Shown piece by piece: positions 51,969-60,879 of a stretch of 64,000 nt of DNA. The stretch is from NCBI GenBank assembly GCA_014360905.1, contig JACIWW010000008.1, forward strand, positions 38,848-102,847, read 5' to 3'. Under the pieces are notes generated by a model that worked only from the letters and a program-made list of their open reading frames with translations, was not told the origin of the DNA and searched no databases. This stretch comes from Chloroflexota bacterium. Lineage in GTDB: Bacteria; Chloroflexota; Anaerolineae; UBA2200. The translations under genes and the position numbers were made by a program. The stretch's first letter is position 1. Every line of letters starts with the position of its first letter.

Positions 51969-54290
51969 TTACATAAATGAAAGCTGAGTGCGATTCTGTA
52001 TCGCGAGTGGATCCAAACTCACCAGGGAATCTAGACCTGCTAGAGCAATATCCGCTTGGCTGGCCCATTGTCGTAGGGCGACATCCTGGATAAACTGCCA
52101 TCCTTGAGCGGCCAATTGCTTGCGCAATGTCATGGAGCGTGCGAGTTTAAGGCGGAGCAAATCCAGGCGTGCCTCTGGAAAAATAACCAATTTACGCGCC
52201 TTGGCGAACTCATCCGTAACAGGCACCCCAAATAGGGGATGAAGCGCTGCTGAATCCAGCACTACAAAAGCCAATATGGTTCTTTCTGGCTGGACCCACC
52301 ATATATTTACCCCCTGAGTCCCGAATTCCACCTTGTAGCCCCAACGCTTACCCAAATCTGCTAGAGTGTGCAATATCCTCTCTCGGGCTTCAACGCGTTG
52401 TTCTAGGTGATCCGTATCTTTCAAAGCCCAATGCCCTGCCGCTATTTGTTGCCCGTATGACTTTAAACAAGCCATCACCCATTCTGCATCCGGGGTCAAC
52501 ACGCCGGGAAAGCACTGATAGATTGCCCGCATGAACTCAGTAAGCTCGATGCTGGCAACGGATGTCAGAATCTCGTATGTGGCTTGTTCTACTCTCTCTG
52601 TGAGAGGAGGGATATCTGGTGCTTGCTTTAGCCACCACAAGCATTCATCCTCTTCCCCTTCCTCCCATAACTGCACCAAGGTACGATCTATTTCCTCCTG
52701 TAATGCTGCCTTGATTTGATCCCGCACCCAGTCCAACGGCGATATCGGCTCTTTTATTGACATAACTCGCTGCAGAACCCCGCGTTGCGCCAACGTTTGC
52801 CAGATATGGCAGTGGAGGCGTGCAAAAGGCGCAGGTTCACCGCGCTGTTGCAGCACTTCCTCCGCTGCCGCTACGGCGATCTGACGCAGTCTTGCCGTAA
52901 GCTCCTCGCTAGACATTGGCCATAGTGGCAAGGAGGCTCCAGGTGTCCAAGTGAAGCGATAATCCCCGCGCAAGCCAGCAAAAGGCTTTGTAGCGGCTTC
53001 TGGCTCTCGAGGGTGATACAAAGCACTCTCCAGGCGCAGATTTGCCCTGGACGCAGCTAAGGCCAATGTCTCGTGATAAGCCAATCCTTTGTTCTGCCCC
53101 AAAAAAACGATGTGTCCGTCAGCATCCAACGTCTTTTGCAAGGTGGAGAATATAGCACCTATGACTCTTAGATACCAAGGCCAATCTGAACTGCGCCGTC
53201 TGACCAATGGCCAGAGCAAGGATGATTCAACGTGTCCATAAAGCCACCCTGTCCATAGATAAGGCAATGCCCAATATGTGCGACCAATTTGAGGCGGTAG
53301 GGTCAGTATCAGGTTGACACTGCCTGCCGGAAGTTCTGGTACTAATTGTCTGACGGGCATGCGTCCTACAAATGCCCTGACTGCAGGAGTAGACTCTCTT
53401 GCTTCGGCGGTGTGAGGAAGCATGACGACATCTTTTACACTGGCTGCCAATGGTACCGTTGATACTGGTTGCTGCTGAGCTAATCGTCGGGCTGTGTCTT
53501 CGAATATTTGCCAGATGTTCCACTCCACGAAACGAGTGGGCGGATGGAGATGTGGTGTATGAGGAGCGGCAGGTTCACCAGGCACAGTGTTCAATTTGCT
53601 ACCGAGTTCTAGACAATGCAATAAGGCAAGCCGCAAGAAATCGTGTACCACCGTGCCAGAGAACAGATCATCTATTTTGAGCACCAGGTTGGAGAGGACG
53701 TAGAGGTTACGCGGTGTGTACAATTCCAGCAGGCTAATAGCGAATTTCCTGCCGCTGCCCTCACGCCTGGCCACACGGTCCAGCATATACCAGTAATGCA
53801 ACCCCCGTGGCTGTATTTCGCGCAAGACCCGCGCGTCGCTTTCATCGCAGTCACGTAAGCCAGCGTCTCCACAGGCAGCACAGCGATAACTGACCCGCTT
53901 AGGAATATCCTGACCACGTTCCCAAATGAAGTAGTCAGCTATGATCTCCTTACTACATTGTGGGCAGGGGATACGGTAGAGGCGACTTAAATGCTCCCGC
54001 AAGGGCACCCCAGCTTTGAGCCAATCGCCCAGGCGCGTAACAGCAGCAATGAGTTCGCGTGTAGGCGGAGGCGTCAGAGCCAGGCGGGTACGCAAAGCAT
54101 CCAGCGGGTTGAAAGTAACCGCAATCACACGGCGCCCCAGTGAGTGAGTTTCCATTACGATTGTTGGCGATTGGCAGAATGGATCAATGACCAAATCATT
54201 TGTTTCGGTATACGCTCCAACGTAGGCGGCGACGACGTGGGATAAAGCGTTGGCCTCCGTGTCTGGGATGAAATAGTTCACAGAGGTCAT
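51969..54290 (-). CDS. DNA-methyltransferase-like protein with degenerate catalytic motifs
   Basis: 773 aa from ATG 54290 (AAGGGG eight bases upstream). The N-terminus resembles a DNA amino-methyltransferase: V-I-D-P-F-C-Q-S-P-T where active enzymes have D-P-F-C-G-S-G-T, then G-R-R-V-I-A-V-T-F-N-P-L. A zinc-ribbon-like C-P-Q-C ... C-A-A-C follows at about 125-160. Where a catalytic D/S-P-P-Y is expected (about 335) it reads L-T-L-P-P-Q-I-G. The C-terminal 250 aa are unassigned, with a beta-rich end (G-V-N-I-W-W-V-Q-P-E-R). No endonuclease gene adjoins. Probably DUF1156-like ancestry with lost methyl transfer; function unknown. Confidence 0.6.
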   Translation of the reverse strand: MTSVNYFIPDTEANALSHVVAAYVGAYTETNDLVIDPFCQSPTIVMETHSLGRRVIAVTFNPLDALRTRLALTPPPTRELIAAVTRLGDWLKAGVPLREHLSRLYRIPCPQCSKEIIADYFIWERGQDIPKRVSYRCAACGDAGLRDCDESDARVLREIQPRGLHYWYMLDRVARREGSGRKFAISLLELYTPRNLYVLSNLVLKIDDLFSGTVVHDFLRLALLHCLELGSKLNTVPGEPAAPHTPHLHPPTRFVEWNIWQIFEDTARRLAQQQPVSTVPLAASVKDVVMLPHTAEARESTPAVRAFVGRMPVRQLVPELPAGSVNLILTLPPQIGRTYWALPYLWTGWLYGHVESSLLWPLVRRRSSDWPWYLRVIGAIFSTLQKTLDADGHIVFLGQNKGLAYHETLALAASRANLRLESALYHPREPEAATKPFAGLRGDYRFTWTPGASLPLWPMSSEELTARLRQIAVAAAEEVLQQRGEPAPFARLHCHIWQTLAQRGVLQRVMSIKEPISPLDWVRDQIKAALQEEIDRTLVQLWEEGEEDECLWWLKQAPDIPPLTERVEQATYEILTSVASIELTEFMRAIYQCFPGVLTPDAEWVMACLKSYGQQIAAGHWALKDTDHLEQRVEARERILHTLADLGKRWGYKVEFGTQGVNIWWVQPERTILAFVVLDSAALHPLFGVPVTDEFAKARKLVIFPEARLDLLRLKLARSMTLRKQLAAQGWQFIQDVALRQWASQADIALAGLDSLVSLDPLAIQNRTQLSFM

Positions 54291-54378
54291 CTGTGAGCCC
54301 CTTTCCAAAAACTAATGGACCCTATGAACCACGGTCAAAGCAATACGATGAACCAAATAGGCAGCTAGGTGCCCAAAA

Positions 54379-55323
54379 TCATCGGTTGATGGATGCAGCC
54401 ATGCGGCGATAGGTATGGCGACGGCCACGGATGGTGAACGAGAAGGCGAGGATATTTTCTGGGAGAGCCATGCCACTGTAACCTGCATCGCCGATATGCA
54501 AAATGTCTGCTCCAGTCATCTTGCTCAGCAAGGCGATGCGTCGTACCGTATCCTCGTCGCTCCCCTCCTGAGAAGTGCCCATCGCTGTCATGGCTAGTTT
54601 GCCCAAGCTATGAGCCAGGTCTACCAGCGCTTTGATCATCTCTGGTGTTGCTCCTGGCGTGGTCCCAGGAGCAGGTACAAGAATGACGTCTGCTCCGGCT
54701 GCGGCAAACCGCTCCACTGCTTCTGCAGAGACGATGCCCGCTGCTCCTAACCCCGCGCCATGCATTTTCCCCGCAATGATAATGATGCGCTCGCCAATAG
54801 CTTGGGCAATCTTGGCTGTCGCTTGCTCAATCGTTTCCGTGGAGACGCCTGAACCTGGATTCCCAGTCAGCACTAGGTAGTCGGCCCCTAACTCAACTGC
54901 CTGGCGGGCATTGTCCACTGTGGCTATCCGCCCTTGATAGTCTTCGCTGACCCTATCTGCTGGCACAGGTTCCAGGTTAATGCCAACCGGTCTTCCTACG
55001 AGTGCCTTCACTTCGTGGATCGTTACTCCGATGCCAACGGGCAATTTGGGCAGTATAGGGATGCCCGGTAATGCAGGCAATTGCCCTTTGGGGTAGCCCA
55101 TTACCAGAGGATGAAGTACATCGTAGACATTGAGCGTAATCAAATCCGCGCCACATGCTGCGGCTACCTCGGCATTGGTCACGCCATCTATCAGCGGCAG
55201 TGTAGTGCAGACTACCTCTGCACACACGGTGCGTCCTTCAGCTAGTCGGATGCTCTCCAGTAACTCTGCCTTGCTCATAGCACGAAAATCACTGGCATTA
55301 GCATCGAGAATTCGCTTAACCAT
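54379..55323 (-). CDS. PTS-associated TIM-barrel protein (DUF7916-like)
   Basis: 314 aa. Matches from memory a family common next to lactose/cellobiose PTS genes in Firmicutes, often labelled PEP-phosphonomutase-like. Signature-like segments: T-N-A-E-V-A-A-A-C-G-A-D-L-I-T-L-N, G-R-P-V-G-I-N-L-E-P-V, L-V-L-T-G-N-P-G-S-G-V-S, I-I-A-G-K-M-H-G-A-G and H-I-G-D-A-G-Y-S-G. The phosphate-binding character of the barrel is likely; the reaction is unknown. Last gene of the PTS operon, 57 bp after GH4-1. Confidence 0.75.
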   Translation of the reverse strand: MVKRILDANASDFRAMSKAELLESIRLAEGRTVCAEVVCTTLPLIDGVTNAEVAAACGADLITLNVYDVLHPLVMGYPKGQLPALPGIPILPKLPVGIGVTIHEVKALVGRPVGINLEPVPADRVSEDYQGRIATVDNARQAVELGADYLVLTGNPGSGVSTETIEQATAKIAQAIGERIIIIAGKMHGAGLGAAGIVSAEAVERFAAAGADVILVPAPGTTPGATPEMIKALVDLAHSLGKLAMTAMGTSQEGSDEDTVRRIALLSKMTGADILHIGDAGYSGMALPENILAFSFTIRGRRHTYRRMAASINR

Positions 55324-55380
55324 TGGCTCCCTCTCCGACCCATTAAGAGTTCGCGGTGAAAAGACAACGGGTGATGGGGA

Positions 55381-56664
55381 TCATATCTTTGCACCGAAGA
55401 ACTGCGGTAGATAATCTCTATTGGCCTCCAGCAATTCCGCCAGCATCGCCTTTGCTACGGGATAAGATGGTATCAGTGGATGCGTGAGCAAGGCTTTGAG
55501 CGCTACCTCTCGTGACCCGGTAACGCCAGCTTCGACCGCATATTGCTCGTAGGCTTTCACGGCTTGTACCAACGGCCGAATGACCTCTGGAAGGTGACCA
55601 ACACGAATCGGACTCAGCCCATGCGCTCCCACAATACAGGGCACTTCGATCGAAGCCGAGGAGGGCAAGTCAAGGATGCAACCGTTATTGCGGGTGATCA
55701 CAATTTGCACGTCCCGCCGATCGGTGAGCAAGGAGGTTATCAAGCGCACGGCCATTTCCGAGTAATAAGCCCCCCCACGCTTCATCAATTCCGGTGGCTT
55801 GACCACCAGGCTGGGATCGGCATACATCTTCAATAGTTCGCTTTCTACTTCTTTGACTACTTCCCCACGCGTTTTCCCTGCGCTCTTTGCCTCCCTCACT
55901 GCCTCGTCGTGATAGTAGTAATAGGCCAAGTAGCCGATGGGCAACATGCCCAGGAGACGGATTAAATCAGGCTCAAAGGGGAAGTGTCCATGTTTGCTGG
56001 CCAGTTGTACAAAATCTTCAACATGTAATAGCCGTCCTCTGACCCATGCCTGGCGAATCCAGGCCAAGTGATTCAGTCCCACCCAGTCCAGGAAAACTTC
56101 ATCAGCAGAAACTCCCGCATATTCGGCAACCGCCATAATGGCATTAATGGGGTTGTTGCACAGCCCCACGACCTTAAGCGGGGTATGCGTGAGCAGGGCT
56201 TCGGTGATGATACCAGAAGGATTGGTAAAATTGAGATACCAGGCATTGGGCGCGTGATTTTCCACATCGCGCGCAATGTCCAAAGTAACGGGAATCGTAC
56301 GCATGGCTTTCATGAAGCCGCCTGGCCCCGTTGTTTCCTGACCGATGACGTTATACTGCAAAGGAATCTTCTCGTCGCGGATACGGGCATCCACGCCACC
56401 GACTCGGATTTGGGAGATGACGAAATCGGCGCCTTCGATGGCAGCAGGGCGGTTGGTGTACGTAACGACTGCTGTTTCCAGGCCGGCATGGGCAATCATG
56501 CGTCTGACTAGACCGCCCACCAACTCTAGCCGCTCAGCATTGATGTCATATAGGGCGATTTCCCCTACGCTGAGTTGCTCACGGCGCTGGATAAATCCAT
56601 CCACGAACTCCGGAGTATAGGTGCTACCCCCGCCAATGACCGTAATCTTATGGACGCGGATCAT
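55381..56664 (-). CDS. GH4 family 6-phospho-glycosidase (1)
   Basis: 427 aa, NAD+- and metal-dependent glycosidase family 4, probably 6-phospho-beta-glucosidase. Rossmann motif I-T-V-I-G-G-G-S-T-Y-T-P-E, metal Cys in V-G-L-C-N-N-P, metal His in V-G-L-N-H-L-A-W. Hydrolyses disaccharide 6-phosphates delivered by the PTS. ATG 56664 has AAAGGAG eight bases upstream and overlaps the IIA gene end by 17 bp. Confidence 0.92.
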   Translation of the reverse strand: MIRVHKITVIGGGSTYTPEFVDGFIQRREQLSVGEIALYDINAERLELVGGLVRRMIAHAGLETAVVTYTNRPAAIEGADFVISQIRVGGVDARIRDEKIPLQYNVIGQETTGPGGFMKAMRTIPVTLDIARDVENHAPNAWYLNFTNPSGIITEALLTHTPLKVVGLCNNPINAIMAVAEYAGVSADEVFLDWVGLNHLAWIRQAWVRGRLLHVEDFVQLASKHGHFPFEPDLIRLLGMLPIGYLAYYYYHDEAVREAKSAGKTRGEVVKEVESELLKMYADPSLVVKPPELMKRGGAYYSEMAVRLITSLLTDRRDVQIVITRNNGCILDLPSSASIEVPCIVGAHGLSPIRVGHLPEVIRPLVQAVKAYEQYAVEAGVTGSREVALKALLTHPLIPSYPVAKAMLAELLEANRDYLPQFFGAKI

Positions 56665-57010
56665 CTCTTGATCTCCTTTCTAATTCGGCAATACGCTTGT
56701 GCAGTTTGATGAATTGCTCGGCATAATCAATCTCTGCCCAAGCCAAGAGCAGCAGGTCCAGTGCATGTACCAGCAGGATAGAAAAGGGAATCTGTTCTCC
56801 GCGTGCTTCACGGTGTAGTATTTCTGCTTGCATCTTGTGCGCTGCCAGTTGCGCTTCATTCGCCCTTTTCAAAGCCTCCTCTGCCTGCTTCCAATCGTTT
56901 TCGGCGGCATAGTCGGCTGCCTCTTTGGCAGCGCAGCGTGCATCACCCCCATAGAGAATAAGGGTACACAGAGTTTGTTCCCAATCGGTCCCGCACGTTT
57001 GCTCAGACAT
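56648..57010 (-). CDS. PTS lactose/cellobiose-family EIIA
   Basis: 120 aa three-helix EIIA from ATG 57010 (GGGAGGA upstream). I-L-Y-G-G-D-A-R and E-A-Q-L-A-A-H-K-M-Q are family-typical. The phospho-acceptor His with the metal-binding Asp three residues later is conserved (L-L-V-H-A-L-D), but the following H-L-M of most members is L-L-L. Passes phosphate from HPr to IIB. HPr and enzyme I are not in the window. Confidence 0.9.
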   Translation of the reverse strand: MSEQTCGTDWEQTLCTLILYGGDARCAAKEAADYAAENDWKQAEEALKRANEAQLAAHKMQAEILHREARGEQIPFSILLVHALDLLLLAWAEIDYAEQFIKLHKRIAELERRSRDDPRP

Positions 57011-57090
57011 GTATTCCTCCCAAGAGTGATAGCCCTGTGATTTCATGGTGTAGTAGATGCTCGTGCCAAACTGGCATGAATCTACCGCGA

Positions 57091-57789
57091 TCAGGATGAC
57101 TCTGACAGCGTAGTCTGCCTCTGGCTAATGCTGATAGCGGACACTTCGCTGGCGCTGATGACGCAGCGGAAGCTAGTGTAATCGTTACGGCGGCGAGGCG
57201 TATAAGGCAGTCGTGAGAAGCAACGGGCATTATCATGCGTGGTATCCCAAGAACCACCACGCATGGGTTGAAGGACACGTCCGCCGGGTCCAAATGTCCA
57301 TTCCCAGACATTCCCAGCCATATCGGCCACACCGTAGGGGCTGTCACCCTGGGGCGAGAATTTTCCTACCGGTGTCGTATCAAAGATGCGCGTTTCGCAC
57401 GTGTTAGCGCGGGATTTGTCCCATTCATCGCCCCATGGATAAATCCGTCCATCCGTACCCCGCGCTGCCTTTTCCCACTCCTCTTCGGTGGGTAATCTCT
57501 TGCCAGCCCATTTGGCATAGGCGGCTGCATCGTCCCAATTGACTTGCACAACGGGGTGGTTTTCCTTGCCTTCGGGGATGTTGCCGCGCCGCCAGTGCAA
57601 AGGTGGGGGATAACCGGTGGCATCCACGAATCGTTTGTACTCCGCGTTGGTCACGGGGTATTTGTCTATGTAAAAAGCCTCGACGTAAACGGGTTTTTTC
57701 TCTTCGCCCTTGAAGAACTCGCCTGCGGGAATATAGATCATTTCCTTGCCGTCTTGTGCGATAATCACTGCAGGGGGTTGTTGCTCCAT
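57091..57789 (-). CDS. SUMF1/FGE-fold protein, probably non-catalytic
   Basis: 232 aa, single formylglycine-generating-enzyme-sulfatase domain: F-Y-I-D-K-Y-P-V-T-N-A-E-Y, K-R-L-P-T-E-E-E-W-E-K-A-A-R-G, Y-P-W-G-D-E-W, D-M-A-G-N-V-W-E-W and R-G-G-S-W. The active-site Cys pair of true FGE is not evident (A-R-C-F-S-R-L-P-Y-T and then only F-R-C at the end). No signal peptide, so cytoplasmic. No sulfatase gene adjoins. A carbohydrate- or protein-binding role is possible; its place inside a PTS operon is unusual. Confidence 0.85.
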   Translation of the reverse strand: MEQQPPAVIIAQDGKEMIYIPAGEFFKGEEKKPVYVEAFYIDKYPVTNAEYKRFVDATGYPPPLHWRRGNIPEGKENHPVVQVNWDDAAAYAKWAGKRLPTEEEWEKAARGTDGRIYPWGDEWDKSRANTCETRIFDTTPVGKFSPQGDSPYGVADMAGNVWEWTFGPGGRVLQPMRGGSWDTTHDNARCFSRLPYTPRRRNDYTSFRCVISASEVSAISISQRQTTLSESS

Positions 57790-57827
57790 TCTTTATCCAT
57801 CCTCCCTTGATTTTGAATGCAAATATC

Positions 57828-58628
57828 TCAGTCTTGTTGCTCGATTCTTGGCTTATTTGTGCGCTTTTTGCGTTTACCCGCTCGTATCGGCGCTGGCAAT
57901 TGTCCTCTCAGCCACCACCATCCCACTGCAATTAACGCGCCCTCGAAAGCCAGGGTGAGCAGTGTGGGAAGCTGTCCCCATCCGGCAAATCCAACGGTGA
58001 TAGCGTTGTAACCCAGCTCAATGCCCGCGTGGATCAGCATGGCATAAAACAACAGGTGCAGCTTCTTCTCTAGGAGGGCGTAGCCCACTACTGCTCCCAG
58101 GCAAGCATTGAAGAGCAGCAGGGACAACCGATCTGCTAACGAGGCAATGGCAGCCAGCCCTAGGTCAGGCAGGGAACGGGCTGCAGTCTCTGCCAACAAG
58201 GCAGTAGAGGTATCGCCAAATAGCAAACGCAAGCCAACTCCAATAAAGGCAAAACCAAGAAAAATCCGGGTAATCAGGCCCACGCCAAGTCCCAATGCTA
58301 TGCCAGAGGGCACAAGTACTTGCCCACTTACTCGCTTGTATTTTAGCACAAGATACTTCATTGCTTCAACAAAGAAACCTGCCAACAAGGCCATGATGAT
58401 AAGCTGGGTTACAGTACGGGCGGTCCCACCAGAGGCAGCCAGGAATTGACGCGCCAGGCTGGTGAAAAAGTTTATTGGTAGGAGAGCTAGCAACAAGCCA
58501 CCAGCACCCCACCAAATCAGCGTCCTGTCCACCGTGGGCATACGCCTCAGGATGAAGAGAAGGACATAGCCTGGCAGTAGCACGAACAGCATTCCTTGAC
58601 TACAAAGCAGTATCCCTCTCAGTCCCAT
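57828..58628 (-). CDS. Polytopic membrane protein, YhfC/PrsW-like
   Basis: 266 aa with seven or eight helices and a basic C-terminal tail. F-F-V-E-A-M-K-Y, G-I-A-L-G-L-G-V-G-L and a late A-M-L-I-H-A-G-I-E segment resemble YhfC/PrsW intramembrane-protease-like families, but the E-E-x-x-R motif is altered to V-E-A-M-K. Function unknown. It lies 12 bp after the nucleotidyltransferase stop and 38 bp before the SUMF1 gene. Confidence 0.6.
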   Translation of the reverse strand: MGLRGILLCSQGMLFVLLPGYVLLFILRRMPTVDRTLIWWGAGGLLLALLPINFFTSLARQFLAASGGTARTVTQLIIMALLAGFFVEAMKYLVLKYKRVSGQVLVPSGIALGLGVGLITRIFLGFAFIGVGLRLLFGDTSTALLAETAARSLPDLGLAAIASLADRLSLLLFNACLGAVVGYALLEKKLHLLFYAMLIHAGIELGYNAITVGFAGWGQLPTLLTLAFEGALIAVGWWWLRGQLPAPIRAGKRKKRTNKPRIEQQD

Positions 58629-58640
58629 GTGCTTCCCCTT

Positions 58641-60086
58641 TTACCACCCGTATTTCTCAGGCCCCCACTCCTTGCGTTCCACTTCTTGCTTGAGCAGGAG
58701 CAGGCTGTTTTCAGGGATATCCCCACTGACGACCACACCAGGACCAATGGCCGAATAAGCCCCCACTTTGGAGCCAGGCATGAAAATCGTACTCACCCCA
58801 GTGCGGCAAAAGTCGCCAATGAACGAGGCACAGGAAGCATAGGGTGGAGTCTCCCAACGACTTTTCACCTTGTGCGGCTGGGGCTGATCGTCAAAGCGCA
58901 GCGTACCGAACACCGTGCCTGCACCAATGTCCACCGCTTCACCCAATACTCCCCATAGCTCGCATTGGTGCATGATCGTACTGCGCCCCAACAAAACGCC
59001 GTGGATTTCAGCGCAAAAGCCGATTTTGCAGCGCGGGCCTATACTGGTATGTTCGCCTATCAGCGCGTAATCCTTTACTTGAGTGTGCGGACCAACATAG
59101 GTGTTTGATCCGATGATCGCCCCATTGGTGACCATAGCGTCTTGGTCAATCCAAGCGTTTCCCTCGATCACCGTTCCCGGACCAATGACGGCATTCTCGC
59201 CCAGTAACAGATGCCCTTTTATCTCTGCCTTTTCAGAAATGCGTGCGGATGGGTGAATGACATCAGCGGATAAGGATTGGCTCAAGAATCCAAGCCAGAT
59301 GTAATTGGCGGCAAGGATGTCCCAAGGTCTATCTATATCCAGAGCAAAGGCAGCAGGTTCGACCACTCGCACGGGAAGGCCATCCTCGACCATCATCTGG
59401 ATGGTCTGTGCTAGGTCGGCTTCATTTTGAGGAGGCATGCCGCCAGAGGGAATAGCAGTTACGTAGCCCGGGTGGGCTTCTAAGTAAGGTAGGACGACTT
59501 TGCGGTGGAGAATAAAAGCCCCAGCTAGCCGGTGGGTAATGCTATGACGAGGATGAGCAATCACCTCCTCCACCAAGCCCTCTCGCACGCGTACAGCTAA
59601 GTATATGGTTTGGTTTTCCAACCTGTGCAGCGGTGCAGCCAAGGCGAGGGTGGTGTCCTGGCCTTCTTTATAGGCAGAAATCAGCCTGGGTAAAGTTGCT
59701 GGATCCAAGAGTACATCGCCATATAGAACAAGGACCTGCTCGTCTTCTATGCTTTTCAATGCTTGAAGCAAAGCAGGAGCTGTGCCCTGTGGTGGATCGA
59801 AAACCAAGATCTCGACGTTAGGCTGTGGCATCCCGTCATCAGGACATCCCAATCCCGCAGCGCCAACAGGTTGCTTGCCTTTGCCCGATACAAGATGCCT
59901 AAGTTGCGCCTCGAAGCGCGAGTTCGTTACGACAGCGATAGAGGTAATGCCCTCAGCCACGAGGCTACGAATCTGCTGGCGCAGTAATGGCGCTCCTCCA
60001 ATGGGCAAAGCAGCCTTGGGACGTGTCGTGTTAAATGGCCAGACTTTGCTGCCTATTCCTTGAGCCAGGATAATTGCTCTCTTCAC
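58641..60086 (-). CDS. GlmU-like sugar nucleotidyltransferase/hexapeptide-repeat protein with altered signature
   Basis: 481 aa. N-terminal nucleotidyltransferase fold (about 1-235) followed by left-handed beta-helix repeats (about 260-465). The NTP-binding signature is L-A-Q-G-I-G-S-K-V-W-P, so the usual G-x-G-[ST]-R has Lys for Arg, while R-P-K-A-A-L-P keeps the lysine. A D-V-L-L-D metal site is present (L-Y-G-D-V-L-L). The start overlaps the IIB-2 stop by 4 bp. Predicted to make or bind an NDP-sugar; a purely regulatory or structural role is possible. Confidence 0.8.
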   Translation of the reverse strand: MKRAIILAQGIGSKVWPFNTTRPKAALPIGGAPLLRQQIRSLVAEGITSIAVVTNSRFEAQLRHLVSGKGKQPVGAAGLGCPDDGMPQPNVEILVFDPPQGTAPALLQALKSIEDEQVLVLYGDVLLDPATLPRLISAYKEGQDTTLALAAPLHRLENQTIYLAVRVREGLVEEVIAHPRHSITHRLAGAFILHRKVVLPYLEAHPGYVTAIPSGGMPPQNEADLAQTIQMMVEDGLPVRVVEPAAFALDIDRPWDILAANYIWLGFLSQSLSADVIHPSARISEKAEIKGHLLLGENAVIGPGTVIEGNAWIDQDAMVTNGAIIGSNTYVGPHTQVKDYALIGEHTSIGPRCKIGFCAEIHGVLLGRSTIMHQCELWGVLGEAVDIGAGTVFGTLRFDDQPQPHKVKSRWETPPYASCASFIGDFCRTGVSTIFMPGSKVGAYSAIGPGVVVSGDIPENSLLLLKQEVERKEWGPEKYGW

Positions 60087-60418
60087 GCTTGCTGTTTCCG
60101 TTGTAGCGCGTTCATGATTTGCTCGAACAGCTTTTCCCCGTCCATCATGCCATAGGTCACAGATTCGATGTCTTCAACAGGGATGCCAAGGGGTGCTGCA
60201 GCTTGGGTGATGGAGCGCTTTTTGAAGCGCACCTGTGGCGCGATGAGGACCACGTCCACAGGCTTGTTTGCGAAGTCATAGACTGCTACCTCGGCAGCGG
60301 AGAGCAGTATCATCTCCAAATCAGTCCCCTTGGCCTTAGCGGCTTCCTCGGTACGAGCTGCCAAAAGGCTGGATGACGCGCCCATGGCACAGAACATGAG
60401 AACCTTGATTTTGTCCAT
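60083..60418 (-). CDS. PTS lactose/cellobiose-family EIIB (2)
   Basis: 111 aa Rossmann-like IIB. Phospho-Cys loop V-L-M-F-C-A-M-G-A-S-S-S-L-L (Cys 10), with A-P-Q-V-R-F-K and Y-G-M-M-D-G-E-K-L-F following. Paralogue of the adjacent IIB-1. Its stop overlaps the nucleotidyltransferase start. Confidence 0.92.
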   Translation of the reverse strand: MDKIKVLMFCAMGASSSLLAARTEEAAKAKGTDLEMILLSAAEVAVYDFANKPVDVVLIAPQVRFKKRSITQAAAPLGIPVEDIESVTYGMMDGEKLFEQIMNALQRKQQA

Positions 60419-60482
60419 TGTCTCCCCTCGCTTTTAGTTCTATAGTTTTCATGGGTGGCCTATCTTGATGCCCGCACCATGT

Positions 60483-60806
60483 TCATTTCTTCACGGCTTG
60501 CCAGATTTGCTCGAACAGCTTTTCCCCATCCACCATGCCATACGTGATTGGGTCAATGCTTTGGACGACAATGCCCAGCGGTTCTGCCATCTGGGCAATG
60601 GCTCGTCGCTTGTACACTACTTGTGGAGCTACCAATACCATATCCACCATACGCGACTGGAAATCATAGGTGGTTACCTCTGGCACAGGGATAGCGTGTA
60701 TCTCTAATTGGTGGCCGCGTCGCTGAGCAGCTTCAATGGTACTTGCCTCCAATAGGCTGGAGGACATCCCTGCTGCGCACACGAGCAGAACCCTGTATAA
60801 GGCCAT
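60483..60806 (-). CDS. PTS lactose/cellobiose-family EIIB (1)
   Basis: 107 aa with phospho-Cys loop V-L-L-V-C-A-A-G-M-S-S-S-L-L, the more canonical of the two IIB copies, and A-P-Q-V-V-Y-K and Y-G-M-V-D-G-E-K-L-F. RBS GAGGAG precedes the ATG. Roughly half identical to IIB-2 by eye. Confidence 0.93.
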   Translation of the reverse strand: MALYRVLLVCAAGMSSSLLEASTIEAAQRRGHQLEIHAIPVPEVTTYDFQSRMVDMVLVAPQVVYKRRAIAQMAEPLGIVVQSIDPITYGMVDGEKLFEQIWQAVKK

Positions 60807-60879
60807 AATTTTCTCCTCTACTTTTAGATAGACAGCATCTGGAATACAATCGTTTCGTAAATATTACAGACGCTTTGTC

